DNA of 64,000 bases from Agroathelia rolfsii (taxonomy: Eukaryota > Basidiomycota > Agaricomycetes > Amylocorticiales > Amylocorticiaceae). The stretch covers positions 1,798,001 to 1,862,000 of the forward strand of contig JABRWF010000008.1 of assembly GCA_018343915.1 (NCBI GenBank), in the 5' to 3' direction. A model generated the notes under the pieces. The model was not told where the DNA came from and made no database searches. It was given only the letters and a program-made list of their open reading frames with translations. A program made the translations under genes and the position numbers. This document shows, piece by piece, positions 23,597 through 34,015 of the stretch. The stretch's first letter is position 1. Every line of letters starts with the position of its first letter.

Positions 23597-24606
23597 TGTT
23601 ATGAGTTGGACGATTTTCGCGCTTTTCTTACGATCATGCACATATTTTTATTGTATTTTTACGATTTTTATTGACTGAGTTATGGAAGAAATACCTTGCA
23701 GGCGACATCTTGACGCGCGTGTGACTGGCTGTGTTAGCCCCACGTGACAGGAGTGCTCGTGACAAGAGTATATTAGGAAGGCGGAGTCTAGACCATTCCT
23801 TTTCATCAAAAGGCCTAGACTCAGGAACCAGGGTCGTTCCGATCACTGTGCGATTACTAAGGAGTACTAGACTCATCATTCCAATCGGTTGCTCATCGGA
23901 CTTAGGCACAAAAGCACTGCCCCTGCATTACTGTCATTTCTGCTTACAAACCCTGCTGCGCACAGACCATCAGAGCTGCGCACGGGCCCTTTGTTTTAAG
24001 TATAAATACAAGCATGTAGCCCTTACCTGAACCTTAGCTTCGACCTTCTCGCCTTCAGGTAAGGGCGCCCCCCCCTCTTGTATATCGATACTAACTAATA
24101 TAAATCTTGCCTTCAGGCTTGCTTCTCCGTCCTAGCCCACATCTTCCCCCCCTCTCTCTATTACTCTATTTAGTATAAGGCCTTAAGGGCAGCTAGATAG
24201 CACACGTAGTCCTAGTCTCAGAGGACTAGATAAGTCATAAGTCCCCAATACACAAGGGGCATTGCGTGTGATAAAAATCCAGTTCAGTCTGGTCAAGGCA
24301 GTAACAAGTCCTTGCAGGAATTACGCAGACCACGGTGGGCTAAGCCGCCTGTCTCGAGTAAGAACCATATAAAAGACTATTTGACGCAAAGCAAAGTACA
24401 CGGGAAGACTTACGTCTAGAGTACCAATCACTAGCCTAGCAAAGTAGTCGATTAGGTGGACTATTACAAAGAGCAGCAACGGGAGCATGTGGGTTCCTGA
24501 TATATATCCAACCAAGTAACGCACATAAAACCCGGCCTTACGGCCCGCCTTCGTACCTTACAGAAGGTTGTGCTCGTTGGATTAGTCAAGTGCGCAAGCC
24601 TTGACA
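23597..24606 (+). repeat. 5' LTR of GypA1 with self-primer hairpin
   Basis: TGTTATGAG ... GCCTTGACA. TATAAATA is at 24001-24008. A perfect 12-bp inverted repeat (CCCTTACCTGAA 24020-24031, TTCAGGTAAGGG 24054-24065) encloses TTAGCTTCGACCT (24034-24046). That 13-mer is perfectly complementary to 24609-24621, two bases inside the LTR. Confidence 0.92.
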
Positions 24607-24608
24607 TT

Positions 24609-24621
24609 AGGTCGAAGCTAA
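24609..24621 (+). promoter_or_regulatory. Primer-binding site of GypA1 (self-primed)
   Basis: AGGTCGAAGCTAA is the exact complement of LTR bases 24034-24046, which lie about 30 bp downstream of the TATA box. It does not look like the usual tRNA-complementary site starting TGG. This is the arrangement known from the self-primed Tf1/sushi group, in which the 5' end of the element's own RNA primes minus-strand DNA. Confidence 0.8.
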
Positions 24622-25021
24622 TACCTAAACCACCTGTCGAGCCTTAGCTCTGGGTGTGCAGTTCCAGATATCTGCCAAATTAGCATAAGCCAAGAACCCC
24701 CCTTTATTTTCTCTCTTGTAAGCATACGAAAACCTCAAACTGTTTGTGGAAGCAATTGGTAGAGATTAAAACCCTCTATTCAACCCATTAAGATTTAGGC
24801 TTGTTAGTACCTGTACTTCCAGGGAACACTTGTGTCGTTACCCGAAGGCGCTAGTGTGGAGTTAGTCCACTGCTTCTAGGGACACCTTACCAAAGGTGCA
24901 AAACTGCTTGGTTTTTGTGTGCCTTTTACTATATGCTTTTATTACGTTACCAGAAGGTGGTCGGCTTACCGCCTTGTTTGAAGAAGAAAAATCTGTGTGT
25001 TGAGCCTCCGCTCCACTGTTT

Positions 25022-26521
25022 ATGAGCCAATCCAGAAAAGGAAAGGCACCCGCACAACCCGCCGCCAAAACCTCTGCCCGTCCTTCCGTATCTGCCCCCG
25101 CCCCTCAACCTACGTTTTCCCAGCCCCCAAAAGTTCCAACTCCACCTAAAGTTCCTTCCCCCTCTAAATCCGAATCCCCAGAAGAATCTGAGGAGGAGGA
25201 AGACGACGAAGAAGTTGAAGAGGAACTATATCCGTCCCCTTCAGAATACAGAAAGCCAGAACCAGCCCCTGAGCCAATTGCCTCACGTACCCGTTCCCGC
25301 ATTCCAACCCCTGTCACCACACCTAAAATCCGAACTCCTATCCCTACCCCTCGCACCTGCACACCTGCAGTCACCCATCTGCCCTCTCCCACTATGTCAG
25401 CTGGGTTCAAACAATTTCTGGGTCAGATGCTGGAAATGCAGCGTCAGACGACAGAGATGATGAGGCACATGACAGAAACCTAGCGCAAGCTGGTTGAAAT
25501 TGCTAACAGGCCAGCCCCTGTTCCTATCCCTACTCCTGCTCCTCAGGTCGTCATGGTGGCCTTGACAAAAGAAAGGGGAAAGGAACCCTCAAAGTTCACG
25601 GGTGACCGTGAAAAATACAAAGATTTCATTCTGGGGTTCGAGAACTACCTCGGATTAAATCCTACCTTGTATAGCTCGGACCGCGACAAGGGCTGGCTAC
25701 TCATTTCGCTATTGGAAGGCGGTCCAAGGAGGTGGTCGGAGAAATGGTCCGACATGATCAAGCAGGAGGAAGAAGGAGAAATCAAACCAGAAAGCCCTTT
25801 CGTCTTCCAAGACTTCTACAAGGCGTTCCAAGGCCTTTACGGGTCATGGGACTACAAGAGGTCTGCACTAGATAAAATGAAAAACCTGAAACAGGGGTCC
25901 AGAAGTACCCAAGATTACATCACGGACTTCTGGTCCACTGCGCAACAGACAGACCTATCCGAAGAAGATTGGCGTGTACGGTTCCTCGACGGATTAAACC
26001 CCAAAATTCGGAACGTGCTTGGTGGTTGGGATCAGACCAACCTAGAAACGGTGCAGAAGGCCATGGACGCAGCCTTACGGGCCGAACAGGGGTTACGTTC
26101 TGCTGGTCTATGGCAAGACACTTGGCGTCCTAGGGTCCCTGTTGCTGGGTCTGCAACAAACCCCATCTCCATCAATGCAGCCCAGGTCGCTGGCCCTTCC
26201 ACCAGTCAACCCTCATTCCAGGGTAGACCATCGTTCCCGCCACGGGATTGGTCGAAGGCTCAGTGTTTCCACTGCGGCCAGTTTGGACATCCCAAGCGTC
26301 ATTGTCCTCTCTTAGGATACAAGCCTAGGCCTTTTACACCCCAAGGACAGGCTTCGATCTCTGCATCGGTGCAACCTGCGGTTCACTTGGCCCCTCCTTC
26401 TATACCCGCACTGCCTCCGACAAGCCCACCTGCATATACGGTTCCAGACCATGTGATGCAGATCATGGAAGAACAAGCGGCCGCCATTGCCGCTTTAAAG
26501 GACCAAATGGGTTTTTCTTAG
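25022..26521 (+). CDS. gag: GypA1 gag (one in-frame amber codon)
   Basis: The start MSQSRKGKAPAQPAAK is shared with the GypA2 copy. A Pro/Ser-rich and acidic N-terminus leads to a TAG at 25481-25483, where GypA2 has Gln. The same frame continues through the retrotransposon gag core (SKFTGDREKYKDFILGFENY, LNPKIRNVLGGWDQTN) to a CCHC zinc knuckle (CFHCGQFGHPKRHC, about 26260-26302) and ends MGFS-stop. The zinc knuckle would bind the genomic RNA in virus-like particles. The slippery heptamer GGGTTTT (26509-26515) lies just before the stop, with pol in the -1 frame. The amber codon would truncate the product unless read through. Confidence 0.9.
26509..26515 (+). promoter_or_regulatory. Candidate -1 frameshift site, gag to pol
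   Basis: G-GGT-TTT fits the X-XXY-YYZ pattern in the gag frame, 3 nt before the gag stop. The -1 frame then opens into pol (SAERAIQTDQYIQ). The same heptamer is at the gag end of GypB (20028-20034) and GypA2 (37543-37549, minus strand). Confidence 0.65.
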
Positions 26522-29500
26522 GGTCAGCTGAAAGGGCTATTCAGACTGACCAATACATTCAGAACAGACTTTCTTCTCTTTCCTCTTGTAACACTATTTC
26601 TATTTCCTCTTCTTCTTATTTCTCCCTTGCGGGTGCGAATGGACAGCACCTCAAGGTTCCTATCATGTTCCATGGACCTTTTAGAAATTTCTCCACTTTC
26701 GCTATGATTGATTCCGGTGCCTCCTCTTCCTTTGTAAACTATCGATATGTAGAAAAACACAAAATCCCCACAAAAAAATTACCTCGCCCCATTCCCCTGT
26801 ACAATATTGATAACTCCGCCAATCAGATCGGAAAAATTGAATCTGTTGCTATACTCGATACTACAATAGGATCTGAAAGGAAATATCTGCCCCTATGTGT
26901 TGTCGATATTGGCCAAGAAGACGTTATTCTCGGAATTGACTGGCTGTGACTCGAAAACCCCGTTATCGATTGGAAATCCGCCGAGGTTACTTTCCTACCT
27001 GAAAAGGGAAATGTACAAGCCACCACGACTATGCCACCGGGTTATGAAGACTTTGCTGACGTATTCTCTGAAGAGGAAGCAAGTAGATTACCTAGCCACA
27101 AATTGTCAGACCATAAGATTGAGTTGCTTGATGAAACCAAGCTCAGACAAGGGTGTGTATACCCCCTCAGTAGCAATGAAACTGATGCACTCAATGAATG
27201 GATTGACGATAACCTGGCCAAGGGATATATTCGCAAATCGGAGAGTGAATTCGCCGCCCCAATGTTCTTTGTTCCCAAGAAAAATGGGAAACTCCATCCT
27301 GTTCAAGACTACCAAGCCCTCAACAAGCAAACCATCAAGAATGCCTATCCCCTCCCCCTAATCTCTGAAATTGTCGAACACATGACCAAATTCCGCTGGT
27401 TCACAAAGATTGACTTACGAGCTGGGTCCAACAACATCCGAATCAGGGAAGGAGATGAGCGCAAGGCGGCCTTCATTACGTCACGTGGCCTATTCAAACC
27501 CCTGGTCATGCCTTTTGGCCTCTGCAATGCCCCCTCATCTATGCAAGCGTTAATGGATGATATTCTTCTCCGACTAGTTCAACTAGGATTTGTTCGGGTT
27601 TACATAGACGACATCATCATCGGAGCGAACACAAGGGAGGAACTACGAAAGATCACTCGAGAAGTTTTGTCTATCCTGAGAGAACATAACCTATACGGTA
27701 ACCTGGACAAATTCGAAGTTGAAAAGCCCGAAGTAAATATTCTAGGATTCATTGTGTCTCATCGCCAAGTCCGCATGGACCCTGAGAAGGTTCAGCCTAT
27801 CCTAGACTGGCCTACACCTAAGAATATCAAGGAAGTCCGCAAGTTTCGCGGTCTGGCCAATTACTATAGGCGCTTCATTCGTGACTTTGGGAAGATCTGT
27901 AAACCCCTGGATCGTCTCACAGGCAAGGTCGATTGGACTTGGGGACCCGAGGAGCAAGAAAGCTTTGAGAACCTCAAGAAGGCCTTTAGTTCCGTCCCGG
28001 TCTTGCGAGCCTATGATCAAGGGGCCTCAACCCGAGTAGAAACGGACGCCTCGTCCTATGCTACTGGTGCAGTTCTAAGCCAAAGAGACGAATCTGGTGC
28101 TTGGCATCCAATAGCTTTCCTGTCTCAGTCCATGAATGATGCCGAAAGGAATTACGATATCTGGGACAAGGAGATGTTGGGTGTCATTCGTGCTCTAGAC
28201 CACTGGCGCCACTTACTTCAAGGTTTACCTGAACCCTTTGAGATCTGGACGGACCACAAGAACCTCGAATACTGGACTACTGCTCGTAACCTCACCCGTC
28301 GGCAAGCCCGCTGGTCCCTCTTTCTGGCAGACTTCAATTTCCGCATCCATTACCAAAGAGGTGCTGAAAATGGCAAGGCTGATGCATTATCCCGCCGACC
28401 GGACCTACAAGTTTCAGATGCCGACGACAACCAAGACATAGTCCTGCTGGATCCCAAACTGTTCCGGATAAATGCTGCTAGACGAGGGCACGTGCTGATG
28501 GAAGGAGAATCCGAACTGCTCAAGAAAATCCGGAATGTTTCCCCTGAAGCAGAGGTTGCAGAAGCACTCCGACTAGTCAAGGATTTAGGGCCCGTCAAGC
28601 TTCAGAAGGGTTTAGAAGAATGGAACCAAGAAAACGGTGTTATCCTTCGGCAAGGCAGAGTATACGTACCCGCAGACAAGGAAATACGAACTCAGATTAT
28701 CTCTATGTACCACGATAGCCTACTCAGTGGTCACCCGGGCCAACACAAGACCCTAGAATTGGTATCACGCAACTACTGGTGGCCTGGTATGACCAAGGCA
28801 GTAAACAAATATGTAGAGACCTGTCAAGTTTGCATCCAAAATAAATCCTCACGCCTTCCCGCTTTCGGTCCCCTTGAACCCCTTCCAACACCTACTCGTC
28901 CCTGGGATCACATCACGATGGACATGATTGTCAAGCTGCCCAACTCCCAAGGTTATGATAGCATTCTGGTAGTGGTAGACAGATTTTCTAAAATGACTCA
29001 CGTCATCCCAACTATGGAAAGGATTAACGCCATCAGTACAGCAGAACTTCTCTGGGCACATGTTTTCAAGCTGCACAGGTTACCATCCAGAATCACTTCC
29101 GACCGTGGACCCCAATTCGCAAGCAAGGTCATGAAGGAGGTACATAAGCGTCTAGGAATCACTACGGCTATGTCCACTGCCTATCACCCACAAACAGATG
29201 GACAATCTGAGCGGGTTAATCAGGAACTAGAAGCGTACCTCAGGTTCTTTGTGTCGCACCGGCAAGATGATTGGGCCCGCTTATTACCATCTGCTGAGTT
29301 TGCCCTGAATAACCAACAACACTCCGCTACAAAGATGTCACCTTTCAGGATGAACTATGGGTTCGACCCTCGAATGGATTTCTCCCTTGCCGGGATCTTC
29401 GAAACCCCTGCCGTAGAAGATTGGTTACATGTGATTGCGGACGCACAAACCGATGCTCAGGCGGCCCTCAACCTGGCAGCTAAAAAGATGAAGGAGTCAT

Positions 29501-30093
29501 TCGACAAGCATGTACGAGAAACTCCCCAGTGGCAGAAGGGTGATAAAGTATGGCTATCCACCGAAAACCTCAAAACATCTCAGCCAACCAAGAAGCTCTC
29601 TGCCAAGTTCGCTGGTCCGTATGAAATCCTAGAAAGAATCGGTCCTCTCGCCTATCGACTTAAGATCCCTCGTACCTGGTCCATACATGACGTCTTCCAT
29701 GTTTCTCTCTTATCCGGTCACAAGCCGTCAGACCGAGATCAACCACCACCCGAACCCATTGAGGTTGAAGGAGAAGAAGAATGGGAAGTCGCTCAAATCA
29801 AGGACTCCAGGATCTCTGGAAGACCCAAGAGGCTCGAATACCTTGTTAGCTGGAAAGACGCTCCGGGTGAAGACAATTGGGAACCTGCAGATCACCTGAC
29901 ACATGCCAAAGCTAGGATACGGGATTTCCATAAAAAGCACCCCAATGCACCTAAACGCTTAAACGCTGCAGTCTTTGGGGAATTACCTTTTAGGCCAATC
30001 GAGAACTATACAGAAACAACGATGACAGAAAACGCGGGATGGGAACTAGGGAAGTTCCGGAGTAACTCCCTTGAGAAGGGAGTAATGTTATGA
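26516..30093 (+). CDS. pol: GypA1 pol polyprotein: PR-RT-RNaseH-IN-chromodomain (one stop)
   Basis: In the -1 frame from gag: protease with DSGASSSF (about 26710); a TGA at 26947-26949 where GypA2 has a Cys codon; then a 1020-codon open frame from 27031. Reverse transcriptase has FVPKKNGKLHPVQDYQALN, YIDDIIIG (27601) and FGLCNAPSSMQ. RNase H has ETDASSYATGAVLSQ (about 28040) and WTDHKNLEYW. Integrase has the HHCC finger (HDSLLSGHPG ... CQVCIQNK, 28708-28845), catalytic Asp in TMDMIVKL (about 28920), Asp in SDRGPQF (about 29100) and Glu in QSERVNQELE (about 29205). A chromodomain (RPKRLEYLVSWKD ... NWEPADHL, about 29820-29900) marks it as a chromovirus. The natural stop TGA lies inside the first bases of the 3' LTR. 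Confidence 0.95.
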
Positions 30094-31095
30094 GTTGGAC
30101 GATTTTCGCGCTTTTCTTACGATCATGCACATATTTTTATTGTATTTTTACGATTTTTATTGACTGAGTTATGGAAGAAATACCTTGCAGGCGACATCTT
30201 AACGCGCGTGTGACTGGCTGTGTTAGCCCCATGTGACAGGAGTGCTCGTGACAAGAGTATATTAGGAAGGCGGAGTCTAGACCATTCCTTTTCATCAAAA
30301 GGCCTAGACTCAGGAACCAGGGTCGTTCTGATCACTGTGCAATTACTAAGGAGTACTAGACTCATCATTCCGATCGGTTGCTCATCGGACTTAGGCACAA
30401 AAGCACTGCCCCTGCATTACTGTCATTTCCGCTTACAAACCCTGCTGCGCACAGACCATCAGAGCTGCGCACGGGCCCTTTGTTTTAAGTATAAATACAA
30501 GCATGTAGCCCTTACCTGAACCTTAGCTTCGACCTTCTTGCCTTCAGGTAAGGGCGCCCCCCCCTCTTGTATATCGATACTAACTAATATAAATCTCGCC
30601 TTCAGGCTTGCTTCTCCGTCCTAGCCCACATCTTCCCCCCCTCTCTCTATTACTCTATTTAGTATAAGGCCTTAAGGGCAGCTAGATAGCACACGTAGTC
30701 CTAGTCTCAGAGGACTAGATAAGTCATAAGTCCCCAATACACAAGGGGCATTGCGTGTGATAAAAATCCAGTTCAGTCTGGTCAAGGCAGTAACAAGTCC
30801 TTGCAGGAATTACGCAGACCACGGTGGGCTAAGCCGCCTGTCTCGAGTAAGAACCACATAAAAGACTATTTGACGCAAAGCAAAGTACACGGGAAGACTT
30901 ACGTCTAGAGTACCGATCACTAGCCTAGCAAAGTAGTCGATTAGGTGGACTATTACAAAGAGCAGCAACGGGAGCACATGGGTTCCTGATATATATCCAA
31001 CCAAGTAACGCACATAAAACCCGGCCTTACGGCCCGCCTTCGTACCTTACAGAAGGTTGTGCTTGTTGGATTAGTCAAGTGCGCAAGCCTTGACA
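30086..31095 (+). repeat. 3' LTR of GypA1 (1010 bp)
   Basis: Direct repeat of 23597-24606, preceded by the purine tract GAGAAGGGAGTAA (30073-30085), which is also coding. It ends GCCTTGACA followed by TSD GATAC. Confidence 0.95.
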
Positions 31096-32513
31096 GATAC
31101 CACCCTACGCAATGACATTATCCACCTACATTATGATGTTCCTGCTGCCGGACACCCTGGCAGACACAAAACCCTAGAACTAGTTTCTAGAAACTACTAG
31201 TGGCCCGGACTCACCAAGGCAGTTAATGACTACATAGCCTCATGCCCAAATTGTCTCGCCTCCAAGATAGCCCAGTCAATGCCCATAGGGCCATTGTTAC
31301 CCTTACCAACTCCCGAACAACCCTGGGAATATGTAACTTTGGATATGATTGTAAAGCTACCCGAGTCTCAAGGCTATGATTCTATCCTGGTAATAGTGGA
31401 CAGGTTGACCAAAATGTGTCACTTAATCCCATGTGTAGAAGCAATCACAGCTTCCGAAATGGCGGACTTGTATTTGGCAAACGTCTTCAGACTCCATGGC
31501 CTACCCAAACAATGGACCTTGGACTGAGGACCTCAATTTACAGGAAAAGTCATGAGGGAAATCCATAAGCAACTAGAGATTAAGACGTCGTTATCCACTG
31601 CTTATCACTCTCAATCTGATGGCCAAACAGAACGCCTTAATCAGGAAGTCGAGGTTTACCTAAGGAATTACGTATCGCATCAATAAGACAATTGGGCTGG
31701 ACTACTCCCCCTTGCGGAATTCGCGCTTAACAATAGACAACAAGCATCAACAGGCATATCCCCTTTTGAAATGAACTACGGATTCTCTCCACGAATGAAC
31801 CTTACAACGGCAGGAATCCCAAGCACCAAAGGGGCACAGGTCTGGACTGAAAAAGTAAAGGAACTCCAAGAGGACGCCAAAGCGGCTTTAGATCATGTGG
31901 CTAACTGAATGAAATACTTCTCCAATAAACATGCAGCAGAAATACCAAAGTACACTGTTGGTAATAAGGTTTGGCTAAGTACAGAAAATATCAAACTTGC
32001 CCAACCATCAAAAAAGCTTTTGGCTAAGTGGATCAGGCCGTACAGGATCACCAAACTTGTGGGAAGCCGAGCAGTCCGACTTGCCATCCCAAAAAGATGG
32101 ACTATCCATGACGTTTTTCATGTCTCCTTGATCAAACCACGCATCCAGGTGGAGTCTAGACCTCTTGCCCCCATCCCAGAAGTTGTCGAAATAGAAGGGG
32201 AAGAAGAACATAAGGTGCTACACATAAAGGATAGCCACCTAAGCCCAAGAACCAAGAAGTTGGAATATTTGGTGGAATAGAAAGGATACCCTAGAGAAGA
32301 CTCGTGGGAAAAGGAGGTAAACATTACAAATGCCCCACGACTAATCAAGGAGTTCCATAAGAAAAATCCCAAAGCACCTAAACGCTTATTGGCTGCAGTC
32401 TTTGCGGATTTACTATTCCGACCTATTGAAAACTTTACGGAAACAGTGGAGAAAATAGGAGGAACATGGGAGCTAGGGATGTTCCAGAGGAAATCCCCTT
32501 AGGAAGGGGGTAA

Positions 32514-32972
32514 TGTCATGAGTAGAGAATTTTTGCCGATTTTTTGGCTATTTTCTTGTATTATTTGGACAAGTATTTCTTTTGTTATCACATTTTATTT
32601 TCTTTTCTTCTCTGTTTCTTATAAAATTACCCTTTAGGGCGTGGACTATGGGCAGTGCAGTGGTCATGTGATTGGCCCTCACGTGTTCCAAGCCGCATGT
32701 CACAGGAGTAATCTCAGGGCTGTGCACACTTCCATTTCATCATCGCGCACAGCCTAGGAACATAGCCTTCCTCCCCTGAACGATTCCTAACGATTACCGG
32801 TATTGGTCCGGAAACGGATCTCCACACGGATGCCTGGTGGAGTTAGGGTAAAAGTTCTTTCCCTGCATTGCCACTATTTACACTTCTATCTCTCCTTACG
32901 CATAGACCAACAAAGTTGTGCACAGACCATTTCATAGCAGTATAAATAGTGCATGTAACTTGTCCTGAAGAG
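32514..32972 (+). repeat. 3' LTR of GypB, first part
   Basis: TGTCATGAGTAG onward, matching 15384-15842. It is interrupted by the GypA2 element and resumes at 41546-41933. The two parts sum to 847 bp, equal to the 5' LTR. Confidence 0.92.
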
Positions 32973-34015
32973 TGTCAAGGCTTGCGCTCTTGACTGATCT
33001 GACAAACACAACCTCCTGTAAGGTACGGAGGCGGGCTGTAAAGCCGGGTTTTACGTGTGTGACTTGGTCAGATGTCTCTCAGGGACCCACATGCTCCTGT
33101 TGCTGCTCTTTGTAATAGGGTACTTTATACGCTACTTTGCTAGGCTCGTGTTCGGTACTCTAGACTCAATGTCTTCCTATGTACTTGCTTTGCGTCAAAT
33201 AGCTTATACAATACTTCTTACTCAAGACAGGCGGCTTAGCCCACCGTGGTCTATAAAATCCCTGCAAGGACTTATTACTGCCTTGACCAGATTGAACTGG
33301 GTTTAATATCACGCGCAGTGCCCCTTATGTATTGGGGACTTATGACTTATCGCCTTCTTGTAACAAGGCTTATGGAGATGCTTACTAAGATGCCCTAAAG
33401 GCCTTACACTTAATAAGATGAAGGGAGAGTGGTGTGGGCTAGGGCAAACAAGCCTGAAGGCAAGAATATATTAGTGATATGTAAGAAGTACAAACGGGGG
33501 TGCCCTTACCTGAAGGCAAGAAGGTCGAAGCTAAGGTTCAGGTAAGGGCTACATGCTTGTATTTATACATAAACAGAAGGGCCCGTGCGCAGCCTTGATG
33601 GTCTGTGCGCAGACGGGGTTCGTAAGTGGGAACATGTAATAATGCAGGGGTAGTGCTTTGTGCCTAAGTCCGATGAGCAACCGATCGAAATGATGAGTCT
33701 GGTACTCCTTAGTAATCACACAGTGATCGGAACGACCCTGGTTCCTGAGTCTAGACCTTTTGATGAAAAGGAATGATCTAGACTCCGCCTTCCTAATATA
33801 CTCTTGTCACGAGCACTCCTGTCACGTGGGGCTAACACAGCCAGTCACACGCGCGTTAAAATGTCACCTGCAAGGTATTTCGTCCGTATCTCAGTCAATA
33901 AAAATCGTAAAAATACAATAAAAATATGTACATGTTCGTAAGAAAAAGGCGAAAAATGTCCAACTCATAACATTACTCCCTTCTTAAGGGAGTTACTCCG
34001 GAACTTCCCTAGTTC

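Larger units (their letters stand above)
23597..31095 (+). mobile_element. GypA1: nearly intact Ty3/gypsy chromovirus
   Basis: Two 1010-bp LTRs (23597-24606, 30086-31095) differ at only about a dozen sites, mostly transitions. TSD GATAC lies at 23592-23596 and 31096-31100, in the pol gene of GypB. The interior carries gag (25022-26521) and pol (to 30093) with every enzymatic motif present. Only two nonsense codons are seen (TAG at 25481-25483, TGA at about 26947-26949). It is the youngest full element in the block by LTR similarity. Confidence 0.95.
20038..32513 (+). pseudogene. GypB pol, in three pieces
   Basis: Piece 1 (20038-21346): protease with NSGASSSF instead of DSGASSSF (Asn codon 20205-20207), and reverse transcriptase (FVPKKNGSLRPVQDYRKLN, FGLCNAPATMQ) with YIDN instead of YIDD (21090-21101). 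Piece 2 (22775-23596): end of reverse transcriptase and RNase H (ETDASNFATGAVL, DHKNLEYW). Piece 3 (31101-32513): integrase with HHCC finger (GHPGRHKTLELV ... CPNCLASK), DDE region and a chromodomain-like C-terminus (TKKLEYLVE). Stops replace expected codons, for example TGA for Arg in the D-R-G-P motif near 31527 and TAG for Trp near 31199. Insertions lie at 21347 and 23597. The frame is -1 relative to gag. Confidence 0.9.

Noticed and set aside
19188..24030. Recurring frame beginning MLAPRDRSARDKSILGRRS, found at several places
   Set aside because: It is a translation of the GypA LTR in either orientation; it recurs only because the LTR recurs.
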